From the NCBI GenBank assembly GCA_034620365.1, contig JAQGEQ010000071.1, forward strand, positions 5,952,001-6,016,000: 64,000 nucleotides of DNA, written 5' to 3'. How positions within the stretch are numbered: position 1 is the stretch's first letter; each line of letters begins with the position of its first letter. The translations under genes and the position numbers were made by a program. The stretch comes from Pegea sp. RAD2-039 (taxonomy: Eukaryota; Chordata; Thaliacea; Salpida; Salpidae). The notes beneath the pieces were generated by a model that was not told the DNA's origin, made no database searches, and was given only the letters and a program-made list of their open reading frames with translations. Shown here in pieces: positions 45,701 through 59,689 of the stretch.

Positions 45701-48700
45701 GTAATTTGTTTATATTTTTAGTATTTATAGTATTTGTAAAACTTCGTATTATAATTTTAAACATTTGTGTTAATAAATTGATTTTTACTAATTTGAAAAA
45801 ATATCTATTGATTATAAAATGAATTTTTTCTTGAAGTTTACTTTGACTGCAAATTTAGTATTTTGCAAATTTTCTGAGATATTTTAAATTAGATAAAAAA
45901 ATCGATTCAAAAATATTTACTTCAAAAAATTTTAATTATTTTGACGAAGTTGTTACTTAAAGAAAGAATTCTTAAAAATGTTGTGTTTATTTTCATAATT
46001 TTACAAATTTATCGTAAACTGATTTAGTTCAAAATAACTGAAACAATTTTTTAATTCGGAATTATCAGATACAGAAATAAAGTACTTCACATTACCTTTT
46101 CAAGATTAAGTTGAAATTATTTGACAAACAGTTTGTTAATTGCGGTAATTAAGTAGAAGTTACTAGAAGGCTGATTTCTTCTTTCATTTAATTAGTTTTA
46201 ATTGTGTTTTCAGTTCTTTAAAATGAAGGTATAAAATTCTAAGAAACAGAATTCTATACAACCTTTTGAATTATTGCAAATCAGAATTTTTCGGAATTTA
46301 GTAAAAGTTATTATAAAACGTCTTTCTCTTACAGCAAAAGCAGTTTTAAGAAGTTAGTTATAGAAAATAGCTGCTTTACTTAAAGTTTAATACTAAATTT
46401 TAATCATTTTAATCAATATATCTTAAAGCAGTTGACGTTTTTTGGTTGGATGAAAATTTATTCAATGGATTTTTTGATAATCAGCAGATATTTTGTTAAA
46501 AATTAAATTTCTATTATGATATTTATGTACTTTTTTGGGGTCAATAGACTAATTGGTTAATCATCAACTTTTTTGTTTGAACTTTTTATGACACTTCGAA
46601 TTTCAAAAAGTTTTTTTCAATTTGACATAAAAAAACCTGATAATGCTTCTTAATAAGCAAACCTTTTAGTTTCGAATAAAAGCAAGATAAAAAATTGAGA
46701 ATATTTCGTACAATTGTTAAAAATTAGTCATGTGCATCACCAAATGTTTGCACAATATGACATGGTGGTAGTAAAATATCCGAATTTTTCAAATTACTAG
46801 CCACTAGTCGTGTGCTTGACATTCATATCAGTAATAGAAACCAATTGTAGCTCTTGTATGTATTGAAACTGCTACGAGTTGTTCCTGATAGCTAAAGATT
46901 TTCATTCTACTCTAATTAACATTTTCTAGTTTGAAAGCTGAAAACAGTGAAAATAATTAATTTTTTATGAGATTTAGTAGAAAAAAGGTTGAAGTTTTCA
47001 TAAAAATTTTTCCCTTTCACAATTACTTAAATTAATAAACCTCCAAATAAATTCTACTGTTACTAGTAACACCCTCATATACACCCTGAACATTTGAAGC
47101 GATTAATAAGTCGTGGCAAGTTTACTTGCTAATTTGAACAACTAACTTTAAATATAAGACGTCAAATTTGTCGTCAAAGTTTTTATTTGAAATTTGAATT
47201 GAAGTAAAGAGGAACTTTTATAGGAGAAATGTTGAATTAACATTTTATTTCGATTTCAAATAAAAAATTTCACATTTTTTAGTTTTGTTAATTGCCAAGA
47301 AATTTGTGGAACAAAAAACTCAGCAAAATTAAGAAGGAGGAACATTTCTTCTCAGCTTGAAATGATTCAAGGGATGGATTAGTAAACAAACAAAACGATA
47401 AATTCTAGTTTTACTCGATTAATTTGATCTACAATTAGCTTACAAAAAATCTTTCACAGAATTTTCAAGCTGCAAAAAAAATTGTTAAAAATTTTATTGA
47501 AATTATTCGAGAAGTTCTATCGATTCGAAGGAGAAGATCCTGTTATAAAAACGGAAATTTTTTCGTTGAGATTAATTTCTTCATCTATTTGATCTGATCT
47601 TCTTCTTTATGTAATTTCGAATTATCTATAAATATAAATAGTGAGTCATCAAGCATAAATATTTATAAGATGTTGGAAATTTTGGGAAAGTTTAAATTTA
47701 AGTGGAATAAAAATTAAGAAAACATTTTTTCAATTTGTTACAATTCAAGTAAAAATAAGATTTGAGAAAAACAAAAAAGGTTTAAATCAAAAATAAATTT
47801 TAATTAAATTAGAAAATCTGCTGTAACAGAAAACTTTGTTAAGTTGAATAAGTAGCAAAATAACTTTTTATGTTTTGAAAGTAAATTTGAACTATTTTCA
47901 AGTATTTGTTTATCTTGTTATTTTACATTAAAAAGTTTGAAAAGTTTGAAAATTATAAAATATTTAAATTTGAATACAGGTAGTAGTCCACACGAAGACG
48001 TGAATAACAAACGAGGGTTAAGTTATAATAATGTCAACACGACTTGTATATCTCAAATACTAATTCAATGCTAATTTATAAAATATTTTTTAAAATTGTT
48101 GAAATGTTAACAATTTGAATTAATAATTTGAGATATTTAAATTGAATTGAAATTTTAAAGTAATTTTACTTACTAGTCAAAATTTCTAAGTTCAAAAAAA
48201 TGATGTTTTGTTTAAAATGTCTTCAAAAACATCATTTGCTTTTATTAAATTCAAAATGATTTCTCAAATCACCTTGAAGCCTGCCGAATAACATTTTCAC
48301 AGATTTGAAATTGATAAGTAAGATAATTAACTTAAAGAAAGTTATTTGTGTTTCATCTTCAGAATTATTTAACAAATAGAAAAGTTTTTGGGAAATTTGG
48401 TTTTAAAAGTTATAAAATTATTATTAAAAAAGAATAAAATTGAATTGAAATATTTTGAAAATAAACTTACTAAAACTAGAAAACTTGAAAATTAAATGGA
48501 AATTCAAAGAAATAAGAAGCAAGACACAAAAATAAGAATAAAAAATGTAGATTAAAGTTCAGTAGAACACTTCACTATATAATCATATACTTATTTAAAA
48601 AAGGTTACAAAAAATTGCAAAGTAAACGAAAAAGAGAAATAAGTCAATTACAAAAAAGTGGTGTACTTAGATTAAATAAATAAAACAAAATAATGCAAAA

Positions 48701-51123
48701 CCAACAACAACAACAACTAAACAGACACTTATAAAAGGAATCAACCAAGCAGACATTTTAGAAAATCGAACTTTTAATTTCACTTTTATAAAAGTTAAAA
48801 AAATTAATAGAAGAAAAGGCACACCCAAATGTCACCTTTCAAAAAAGCAAGTTCATATTTATGTAAAGTCATTCAAAGAACCAAACATTGAATTAAAATC
48901 TATTTATAAAATCACAAAGAAAATTTGAAATTATTCTTATCACGTAAACTAGCTAGATGTGTCTCTTAAGAACCTTTTTTCACGAATTTAAAAGAATATA
49001 TCCGGTCATAATAACAAACCAAACTTATTCAAACACCGACAATTGAAAAAAAAAATTATTTAGTGGATTTAAACCGATTATAAATAAAAAAGTTGATATT
49101 TAGATTGGTTTGAATTCTCATTTACTCGTGACTAATTATTTGTTTGATGATAAACATGCTAAGAGATAAGGACTTAAAATATTTTCAAAACAATAAGATT
49201 ATGATAGTAGAGAGCTCTTTAATGATAGTGGAATTATGTTAATAGCTATTGTATCAATTTGAATAGATAAAAAATTGACAAAATTTGTTGTTTAAATCAA
49301 ATCAGATGAAAATTAAAAGTTATAAATTCATGTTTTAAAAATTAAATTTGTGATTTTCGAAAAATAAGTCTGAAAAAAGCGACATTTTCAGTTTTTCGAC
49401 TTACAAAAGTTGATTTGGTGAAAACGGTAGCAGCAGCAAAGTTAAAAATAGTCTTCTGATATCTGGTTTTGTCATAAATTTCAAGAAATACTAATCAAGT
49501 TACAAACTAATCATGCATTTAGTCATGAAATTAACACTTCTTGAGAAGCTTACAAATTTTTAAACTTATATTTACTTAAATTAGATAATTATACTGAAAA
49601 TAAGATACTGTTTGGTTGTGTCAATTTATTCTGTGTTTTTTTTTGAACTTCTTACAAATATTTGTAAACTAAATTTACCTTTTCTTTGTTCAAATATTGA
49701 CTAGTTTCAAAGTTCAAAAGATGATAAAAAGTTTGACGTTTTTGCTTCTAAATAAAAAACGGTTTAATTGAAAATAAATTTTATTTATAAAGCATATTAA
49801 TCAGAATTTTAAAATTATATTTTGAAGTTAAAAAGAAAAACTCACAAAATATCAAATCCAACAGAATATAGGATGAGTCTCATTTTATAAAATCACAAAT
49901 TTATAAACTTCTAAATCTGCAAACATAAAAGATGAAAAATAAATTTTTTATGAAAATATGTGAAAAAATTTGAATTTATACAACTGAAAAGGCCGTTTTA
50001 CAGAATGAAGTAGATCTCTAAATCTTTTAAGTTTTTTATTTCTACTAATTGTAAAGATATTAAAAAACGAATTCCTTTTTTTTGTGACAAAAAAACCACA
50101 AAAGATTGCTTCAATTAAACAAAGAAAAAATATCAGGTTATAGAGGTACTAAATGTAAGTAGCAATCAGTAGATAGAAGTAAATAGAACCAGAAAAATAA
50201 GCTTTTCTGAGTCAAATATAAAACATAGAAACGACGTGACGAAAAGGCGAAAGAACATCTTATAAAAACTTTCATATTTATGAAATATATCAAAATTTCA
50301 GATTTAAACAAACTTTGCTTCACTACTTTACTAGTCATAAAATGCGACAAATAATAACAGTTACATAAACAATCAAAAATAGACTAGCTAAGTCGTATAA
50401 GAAGAGATATATAAAGATAGAAATTAATGTTTACATAATTCTGAAGCACAGAGTTGATAGGTTTGAGATGAAGTAGGTGAAACCAACACCATGCTAGTGA
50501 AAAGACATGCTTTGTATAAAAAATACAGAAATTAGTTAATACTCAACAAACAACAAGAAAAATTATTCTTTTTCAAAATAGAATTGAATTTCAAAAAAAT
50601 TTAAACTTTATAATAATACTTTAATATTATCATAATTCTAAACTTTTGTGGATAGATAATAGGGTTTTCTTAACATAAAATTTACTCAAACTTTAAATAC
50701 GAAAATTAATTTTCATATAAAAGTTGGTTGATAAAATGTATCAACTCTTAGTTTTGCATAGAACTATTACAGTTATGAAAAGTAAAGCCTAAAAACAATC
50801 TGTTATTAGTATCTATGTATTGAAAACTAAAAGAAATTTCATGAAATAGTTTAACTGAAATTGAAACATAAGAACAAGTTTATATAACTGATAGTGCAAT
50901 GTTAGAAGCGGAAATATCTATTCATATCTTAATACTATCCTTGTGAACTGAACTAGAAATTAGCATATAAAAAGCAACCTAATGTTGATTGAAAGAATAA
51001 CTTATCAGTAAAGGAAAAGCCTCAATAAGTATTCAAATAATAGATGGGTATATGAATAAGTATCTTAAGACAAGTCTCACTATAAACATTTTAAAATTTA
51101 AAAGCAAAAAGATAAATTAGTTT
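39799..51123. other. Gene-poor, AT-rich stretch of 11.3 kb
   Basis: The longest region with no supported exon on either strand. Open frames are short and built from AT-rich low-complexity codons. Local features: a short hairpin (ACAAAA(A)GGGA/TCCCTTTTGT) near 42018, a hairpin plus CRE at 43488-43525, and a CTCF-like match at 44783-44798. Non-coding RNA genes or enhancers could be here and would not be visible to me. Confidence 0.55.
43488..43525. promoter_or_regulatory. Eight-bp hairpin followed by a perfect CRE
   Basis: TGCACACG and CGTGTGCA form an inverted repeat with an eight-base loop at 43488-43511; TGACGTCA follows at 43518-43525 within the longer palindrome AATGACGTCATT. Possible isolated regulatory element in an otherwise featureless region. 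Confidence 0.25.
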
Positions 51124-52203
51124 TCATGATTCGCCATTATTTCTGGTTGAACTAGATTTAGTTTGATTGCTTTCAAAAAGAATTGGGTTATAAACACCAG
51201 GAATATTTTGCAAATGTTGCCCACCTAATGCTGTTGTACCATCTCTTAATTTATATAATTGAAGATTATTTTTTGAGCAATTTTCACTTGGAGTAAAATC
51301 TTGATCTTCAATTAGTTTTGTGACAATATCATAATTATCTACTCGAGTCTTATCAACTTTACTTGATTCTGATAGAGTTAGTGGAGATATAGTAGGAGGC
51401 AGAGGCCTAGGTGGAGGTTTACGACTTGTAAAGACCTTTTTAGGAGATCTAACTCCAGATGAAGAGTCAACAACTTGTATTCCACTATCAATATTACTTC
51501 CTTGACTAATACTACTTGGCGTTCTAGAATGATGTGATCCATAATCAGATTTTTGACTAACTGCACTTGAGTCCCGTTTATGGCCTCTTTCAAATATGGC
51601 CTCGCCAACTTCAAAATGTTTTTTATTTTGGCGTGGAAGGCTACCAAATCCACTACTGTCACTATCATTATCAATAACTGCTTCCGTCGGCAAACGATGA
51701 GCTTTATCATGAGGTTTTGGGACTTTATAACAAGGGTCACCCGATGATAATTGCATACCAACTATTATCTTCAAAATAGAATTATCTAATCTATTCTTAT
51801 CATTATATCCTTCAAGTAAACAATGTCTGGAAGTATGGTTGCTACCAGCAAACTCAGCAAGGTTTAAATCAACCAAACCAACTTTAGCAGTTGTTCTACC
51901 CCCTTTTATTTCCTTGCGGATAGATAGTCTGGCCCAGCATCTTTCCAGAACAGCACTTTGAGGGTCTGCTGATAATTTACAAGTGAATTCAAACTTATGT
52001 TTCCAACTTACACAATTATCAATAACCATGTTACGTTGAGTATGGTCTACATAAGTTCCACTGTTTAATATTCCATTCATAACACGCAACTTACAATACC
52101 AAAAGCCAGTGGCTGACGTCACAGATGTTAGCTCATCAACTAGTAGTGTAACTTGAAACTTAAACTTTTTTTTTGCCATATTAAGAGGCCTCAAAAAACT
52201 CAT
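51124..52203 (-). CDS. EEIG1: EEIG1/FAM102 family protein with NT-C2 domain (359 aa), uninterrupted
   Basis: Vertebrate EEIG1 (FAM102A) is an estrogen-induced cytosolic protein with an N-terminal C2-type domain, linked to osteoclast signalling. One open frame; I start it at MSFLRPLNMAKKKFKFQ because vertebrate proteins begin MAFLMKKKKFKFQ, although 37 more stop-free codons precede it. The NT-C2 domain (about 8-150) shows KFKFQVTLLVDELT, CVSWKHKFEFTCKLSA, LSIRKEIKGGR, KVGLVDLNLAEFAG, HCLLEGY and DNSILKIIVGMQLSSGDPC. After it comes a Ser-rich linker with PPPRPLPP. The conserved C-terminal block (DNYDIVTKLIEDQDFT, LYKLRDGTTALGGQHLQ, GVYNPILFES) is complete. The coding region has no intron, unlike every other gene here and unlike the multi-exon vertebrate gene, suggesting intron loss or an old retrocopy. 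A possible 5' UTR exon lies near 53.1 kb. Confidence 0.95.
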   Translation of the reverse strand: MSFLRPLNMAKKKFKFQVTLLVDELTSVTSATGFWYCKLRVMNGILNSGTYVDHTQRNMVIDNCVSWKHKFEFTCKLSADPQSAVLERCWARLSIRKEIKGGRTTAKVGLVDLNLAEFAGSNHTSRHCLLEGYNDKNRLDNSILKIIVGMQLSSGDPCYKVPKPHDKAHRLPTEAVIDNDSDSSGFGSLPRQNKKHFEVGEAIFERGHKRDSSAVSQKSDYGSHHSRTPSSISQGSNIDSGIQVVDSSSGVRSPKKVFTSRKPPPRPLPPTISPLTLSESSKVDKTRVDNYDIVTKLIEDQDFTPSENCSKNNLQLYKLRDGTTALGGQHLQNIPGVYNPILFESNQTKSSSTRNNGES

Positions 52204-53089
52204 ATTATAAAAACATTCAATACTAACTAAATTATAATAAAACAACCTAAAAAACCATAAAAAATTTATATCAGTTTCTTTACAAAAATAATAAATAAAA
52301 TGACTAAAAAACAAACTAAAAAAATAACATCAATTTAGTTATTGGCTTCTAAAAATTGATTTTTAAAAAGAAAAGTTAATAATTGAAGATAATAATTTGT
52401 CAAGTTTTTTTCTATATAGCTAAATTTTATAGTAGATCATAAAAAGTTTAATTTAAACATAACTCATATGCTTGACACATCAAATTTTATGAGGATACAT
52501 CTTTATAAGTTATAGTTGACTAATTATTTACTAAAAGCTTTAAATTATTTCCATATAAATCAAATATAGACACATTTATATATTATTGAAATAAAATTAA
52601 CCACAAAACAAATCATTTCTAAATTAGTAAAAGTATTTTTTAATAAAGTAAAACTGAAATATAAATCAAGATATCAAAAATTACATAAAAAATTGGCAAA
52701 TACATAAACAGAAATGAAAACTTGATAAAGTCATTATAGTTTGATAAAACAAAATTGAAATATGATATATAGAACTAAAATTAAAAAATTTAAGCAATTC
52801 AATTCAGGTAAATATTTAAAATGTAGAAATATAATTTCTTAAAAACAATATTTAGCAATAAAGTAACATTTAAAAAAGTTTTAAGAAGTAGACCAAAATT
52901 ATTTTAGCAAAGATGTACTTGTGATATATTATATATAATAAAATTTATAATTTAAACACAAAAAATAATAATTAAATAATAAACACATTACTACAATAAC
53001 AAAACTATGACAAATACACTGTATAATAGAAAGAAAAATAATTTTGATAAGCTTTTTAATATCAACTTGCAATTAAACAACAAACACCT

Positions 53090-53160
53090 TTGCCACCTGA
53101 TACTTTCTTTAGACTGAAGCCATCGCTACAGTCAGTTAGGTCTGAATGCTAAACTTAAAA
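53090..53160 (-). other. Exon-like island upstream of EEIG1
   Basis: On the minus strand a TTTAG acceptor-like site opens a stretch of higher GC that could be read HSDLTDCSDGFSLKKVSGGK, followed by AAAG/GTGTTTG as a possible donor, or by GVCCLIAS and a stop. It may be a 5' UTR exon of EEIG1, spliced to an acceptor just upstream of its start, or the last exon of something else. Too short to decide. Confidence 0.25.
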
Positions 53161-54971
53161 ATTAGATTTTAAAGAAATTTTCACATTTTAATAAATACGT
53201 TAAAGCATTTTCGCAATTTGTAAACATAAATTATTTTACTTTAATTTCAAAATAAATAGAAGTTTAAAAATGTTTACAATTCAACATAAACTAGAATTAA
53301 TAATTTATAAATAAATAAATAATGATTTGATAATAAATTTTATTGTAATCAATTTTATCCTAATTATAAAATCAAATTTTATTGAGTATATATATTTAAA
53401 TATATTTTATTTTTTCAAATCTATAAAACAAAGTTCAATTACTTTACCATTATCAAATCTAGAATCATAAATGTACTTTTTGAATCTTAAGAATCTAATC
53501 AGAATCTTGATAATAATCAAAAGCTTAATTGACTATCACAAGATATTAAAATGATAATGAAGAAAAATAAATCTACTTTAAGTTTTTATTTACAAACTTA
53601 GTGTAACCATTATAAAAATTTAATATATGAAACTATTAAATTAATTCTATAAGATCTTACAAAGCTTATGAAGTTATGATAATATAAAGTGAATGATCTT
53701 GTAGAGTTAGAGTTTGAAATAAGAAATTTAGTTCATATATTTTTGGGCTATTAATAAAAGAAAATTATTTATAATTTAGTTTACCAGTAAGTTTCAAAAA
53801 TCAGTTTTTTGTAATAGATGAAAATAGTAACAAAAATATATTAATAATATCCTATTTCTAGCTAAAAAGAGCAATTCTTAGAAAGTAATAATTTCAATCT
53901 TAATTTAAGTCTCACATACAGCTTAAATTTAATATTAGCTTGACCAATTTAGTACGTTTAGTCTTATCAGCTAACAACAGCAGAAAAAGAACTCTAATAA
54001 CAAATCTTTTGCTTGGTGATTGAAAGTATTTTGTACAAAAGTTTATAACTTGATGAAGGTGCAGTTTTTTAAAAACACAAACTGTGTGAGATAAAAAGCT
54101 ACAAATTTGAATTGTTAATACAGTAAATCTGCTACACACAGTTTACGACTATTTAATATCCATCGAAATAAAATGGTTGAGTTAAGAAAGTAGCATAAAA
54201 GTAATCTTTGATCTAATTTAGATTCTGTGCTACGATTTACAGATGACATGATAGAATCTGTTGAATGGTTACTTTGTAAATAGATATCAATTTAATACTT
54301 TGATTAATTTAAAACATTTATTTGTCATTTATTACACGGATCTAAACCAGAAACATCTATAAAATTATTTAATTTAATAATCGCTTCAAATTATTTCTAC
54401 AAACTTATAACTATTTTCAAGTGAATGCACATGATATTAAAGAGCTCTGTTGTGGGCTTTAAGCACTTCAGCGACAATCTACTAATAATTGTTGTTGTCG
54501 TGGCATCATATACATCAAGCTTTTAATGGTTTAACTTTTGCACCCACAAAATCTCTTTCCAGTTGTTCCTGAAAATTGATTTTTTCCTGTCTTTGATCAA
54601 TTGATACTTGTTTTGTAGAGCTGTGTGGCTAAATATTAGTAGCTCTTCTGTCAATTTGGTTCTTTGTATAGTCTGAAGCTTGGAGCTTTTTACAGAGAAT
54701 TTTCTTCAAATCTTTTGTTCGAAATCAGCCTAGTCTGGTTTTTATTACAAAATTCACTTTTGATTAATTTCAACTTTATTTAATAATTTTAACCGTCTCT
54801 TAAAAACTTGGTTTATTGTCAATTTATTTTTCAAGATTTTTATGATTTATTAGAATTTAAATTGATTCAAAAACGTTTAATAAAAAAAATAACTTTATTC
54901 TTTATACTCAGAAAAACTTCTGTTTATATGTTTGAAGATCCTTGAAATATTTGCTTTATTGAGAATTATAT

Positions 54972-55165
54972 TGTCCTGCTTGGTGGCGAAGCGGTTACTA
55001 CACCTAGCTACAAGGTACATCTAGCTAGGAAGTACCGGGTTCGACCCCAGGTGGAGACATATAAAACTCCTGAGAAAAACCATAAAAAAACTCCTGAGAA
55101 TTTGTGTTAGTGAGATGTGCTCTCTTTAGGCACCCTCTTTCGCGTTTATATATATAAAAAAAAAA
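54972..55165 (+). mobile_element. tRNA-derived SINE
   Basis: RNA polymerase III promoter boxes are both present: A box TGGCGAAGCGG (54984-54994) and B box GGTTCGACCCC (55038-55048), about 44 bases apart. Between them is a perfect eight-base inverted repeat CCTAGCTA/TAGCTAGG, replacing a normal anticodon arm. A tRNA-unrelated body follows, with AAACTCCTGAGA twice, then an A-rich tail. The layout, head plus body plus tail, is that of a SINE and not a working tRNA. Confidence 0.75.
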
Positions 55166-58100
55166 TCAAATTTAACTCTTGTACAACTTACCTAGTTGAG
55201 TTTTAATTCTTTAATCATAAAAATGTCTTTTATGAAATTAATCGTCAAAAAAATTAATTTTTGTGAATTTATTGCAAAATTTTATTTATTATTTTTAAGA
55301 TTATTGTTTGTAAACTCAAACGAAAAATTTCAAAGTTTAAAACTTGGATTTTTCAAGATAAATTTTTGAAAATAAACTTTAGCAAGTTATTTATCCTTAA
55401 AATTTTAAATGTTAAAAATGAGAAGTTTTAATTTTTAGAAATAAAATTGATGACAATAAAAGAATAAATTTTTTCAGTCAATACTTTTAAAGTTTATATC
55501 AAGTTTAATAAAGTTAATTTTTCCTAGAAAATCTTTATTATTTAGTCACCAATTATCATTTATATCTTTTTGATTTAAATTTCTAGTTTACAAATTGAAA
55601 TATGTCAGCTTCTAATTTCTTATCAGACAATAATGATGAATTAGTTCCATATCTTTCTATGAGTTGCTTATTTTAACAATTTAAGTTACAATGTATATCC
55701 TACAAAAGCAAACTAGAATATTTGAACATTCTTTCTTGACTGAAACCAACTCTACAAAATTTATCTTAAAATATTCGATTGCAAAACTGGTCTTTGCAAA
55801 CTGTATAATTGAATTAAACTTATGAAATAACAGTTTATTAAAATCAACAGAAGCTTCTTCTTCAAATTAAACGTTGAATTAGATTAAATTTGAAACAACA
55901 CTTGTGGTTAATCTTGTGATGATAAAGTTGCCAAAACACTGAACTATCAACACGAGGTTTTTCTGTTTATAATCTCTACTTATTTGACGATGTAAGGCTT
56001 TTAATTAATTTAAGTCGTATTTAAATAAATCTTTTTTGTATCTAGTAGTCGAGGCAAATTAGTACAAACTGTTACGTCTCTATTAGACGGTTAAAAAGAC
56101 TTTTTTAACTTGTGTTGTTATTTGTTTTCTTTCAACAATACATGCTTTAGTTGAAAGATTGACAAAACCAACTTTTGTTGATTCTACAAAAGCAATGAAA
56201 ACAGATACATCAGTCTGTGTTAGATGAAAAATTATTACTTTTAAGAATACTTCATTTTTAAATTTGTCTTGATAAATTGATTTATGACAAAATTAAATAA
56301 AGCTTCTCAATGTAGCCTGGATAAACAATTGAAAAATAAATTAAAATCTAAAAACATGTGGGTAGTTTAATAAAAATTGTAAAATTATTTACTTAGAGAT
56401 AAAAACTGAAAGTAAAGAATTGTTCATTTTGAAAATCTAGTTTGAAGTAAATATCGTTTACAATTTTCAACAGGATACTTATAAATATCTTCTTTAAACT
56501 TTTCAAGTAATTGTTGTTAACTAGTCGATTAGTGTAACATGACTTTTATTCTACTATTTAAACTAGAGAAAGGTCCATTGAGCAAAAAGTAAATAAAAAG
56601 CTAAGAAAAAAGTAAAAATAGAAACCACAAATTTGTACATCTTTAGTTCAGTGAAATTTCTACAGAGCAATTATCAAGCAAATAAATTACGGTTGACATT
56701 GTGTTTGAAGCTAAAACTTTTATTTGCAGCCAATAAGAAGTATGTGTGAAAGAAAAAAAGAAGCTGGCGACATTGAAAACATGTATTTCATTGTTCGTTG
56801 GCTTTACCATCAGCAATTTAACTTTTATCAGTAAGTCAGTAGGTAAAAGTAAGCTCGTTAAATTTCAGTTGTAAATAAAAAGGTTTGAAAGAAATATTTT
56901 ATAAAAAGGCTACTTAAAATCAAACAATCTTTTTAACTTTTGATTCTGTTTGCAGTTAGAGAATTTCTTAGCTACTAAACTACTTTTTATAGGTGTTAAA
57001 AATTTTAAAAATAAATCAAAATTTTGATGACTTTGAACGATAGCTAAAAGTTATTTTGCTAATAACTCTCCACTTAAATTTTATTGTTAATATTCCAGTA
57101 TTTTAGCCTCAGGCGTTTTCTGAAGACTGTATAAAAGTATTTAAAGATTAAAGAATTAAATGTCAACTAATATTGCTCGCATGTTTAGTGGTTTGACTAG
57201 CATCAACTTTGTTTAAAAAGTAATATTTTTAATGTAGTATTTAACTGTAAGTAAAAGTTTTTAGTTTTTCGGATTAAGGTCAGATTCAGTTAAACAGAAA
57301 ACTATTTAAAACTTCTTTAGAGTTTGTCCTTTTTTGGTCGAATTGTTTTTAGCTTTAACTTATGTAATATCAAAAGCTTTAAAAATTGATTTTAACGTTA
57401 TTAGGAAAATCCAAGAAAAACTGTTTAGCAAAATTGAGTGAGTTGTATTTCTTTTCCAGCTTGATTGTATTGATGTAACCATTTATGAAGTCTAAACGAC
57501 GTTTCTGTGTTTTCAAAACGTCTTTGCAATAGTGTAGAGCTATGACCAAATTTGGAGCGATTTCATTACAAAAGACTGAATTTATAAGGTTTGAGGTTCA
57601 GTTAACATTTGTAAAGTTTAAATAATGTTGTAATAAGTTGATATTGTTGAGATATGAACAGCAGATCAAATCTGAACAAGATGATTAATTGAATAGTAAA
57701 ACAGAAAAGCAATTTTTTTTTTCAAATTTTTTGGATATTTTTATTACATATCGCTTCTTGATTATTTTGAGATTTTGAAAATCTAATTTTCACCGAAATG
57801 TGTTTTTAATTTCAATTTTTTTCGTGATTATTTCTGAATTAGGAAGCTGCGTTATAACGACAACTAATAAGTGAAAAGTTATAAAAGTGAAGAATATTTT
57901 GTTAATCTGCTGTGTGGTTATTATAAAAAAATAATTCTGCAATAAAAAAATCTTTGAAAAATTATCAGATGAAAATACTTTCTTTAATTCTAAACATTGC
58001 GTTGGTGTGAAAGATTAAACATAACATCAAATCGTTCTAATGTATCTCATAGATTTCAAACTTTGATGACAGATTAATCTAAGAATTAAAATATAAAAAA

Positions 58101-59689
58101 TATACTTTTTTAGATTTTTGATAAAGGTTTAAATATTTGCTGTGATGATTATTTTTTTCATTAAGTTCATACAAAGTTGTAATTAGTTCATGAACTTTAT
58201 AATTATAAACAAATTTGATTATAATCAATTTAAGTTTAAGAGTTTTATGGGCTATAATTTCTTTAATGTAATATTTTAAGTAACTTCTCACTTACTTTAG
58301 GTAGAAAGTTTAGTTTGGTTACAATAAGTTTCTATAAAAGTTTATAATGAAGAAAAGTAAAAACTGTTTCTGTTTGTTATTCAAATACAGACTTTTCTGT
58401 TAAATTATTCAATGGTTAAGCTTTCTGAAGGACTACTTGTAAAAAGTGTTTTAATTTTGTCAAGTTTCAAATGATTAAAAAAAGTTGAAGAAAACCAACT
58501 GATCGTCTTTTTACTGTTACAAGTTTTTTAATTTCTTTCTGTGCTTCAAAAAAAGTTGTAAAAAAATGTTATTTGTTTAATAAATAGTAGTTGATGAAAA
58601 TGATAGATTTATTAGTAAGAAAACTAATTACAATTTTTCAAAAACAAATTTAAAAGGATTTTTAATAAATCATGATTTTGTTTATTAAATACTTAAAGAT
58701 TTCCAACTTTTGTAGAAAGTAAAAATTAATTAAATTGAAAGTTTATTTTAAAAATATTTAATTAAGATGGTTGTTTGAATAAATACAATATATTTTTTTT
58801 AATTAGTGTTTAGGCTCATGTAATAAAAACAACAGATATAATTACCATAAGTCAAAGTAAAGTAAATTTATGAACTTTAATATTTTAATTATCTTTGAGT
58901 CAAAGAACTTATTTTTTACTTTATATTTACAATACACAAGATATTGACATTTAAAATTGAATTTTTAAATACTTTTTTCTAGTTGCTGTGTATAAAAAAT
59001 TTCAGTTAATATTTCGAAAGATCCATTTTACTGATATTTTGGTAAATCTTTTTTTATTAGAATTTACATTTTAGTAAAAATTTTAGAAAAAATAAAACTG
59101 CTAATTATCAAGATGATGAAAATGTTACTAATTGCTTGGTAGGGTTTCTAGACTAATGTTATCAAACTAAATTATATTAAAAACATTAATAACCACAAAA
59201 ACAAATACGTTGTTTGATATTTAAATTTTTGAAAATGGTAAGATAATAACTTTAATTGATAATTTAAGTTGTTTATTTGTTGGTTTTTTTAATTATGAAA
59301 TCGATAATTATGGTAACTAGCCGACTATTTGAGATTTTCAGTGTCTTCTAGAACTGCAATGACGTCATTTATTTGTTTGTCTAAAAATGGGCAAAAAGTA
59401 AACCAGGTTGAAAAATATTTCCCGAATTTTCATCAACAGTAAATTCAAGTTTAAGCAAACTAGCAAAACTTGGAAAGTAATTATTTGAAAATTTGATGAA
59501 GTCAAACGCGGAAAACTGTTTTGTTGGTTTATTTTGTCAGCAATGTTTACTGAACTATTACAAAATTGGGCCTTATTGGTAAAAAGCCACAAAAGACTTT
59601 CGGAATAGACAACTATCTCTGGATCAAACCTTTATTTCAATAACAACAAATGTCTCATTTGCAAATTCCTCTATTATATGTGATGTCTT

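Noticed and set aside
39799-51123. CRISPR array, bacterial operon or integrated plasmid
   Set aside because: No regularly spaced repeats, ribosome binding sites or bacterial-type long frames; the whole window reads as eukaryotic.
51378-51761. 127-codon minus-strand frame inside EEIG1
   Set aside because: It is a shadow of the EEIG1 coding sequence in another frame, with no family resemblance.
54972-55060. Functional tRNA gene
   Set aside because: Pol III boxes are good but the acceptor arm pairs poorly and the anticodon arm is replaced by a long stem, so a SINE head fits better.
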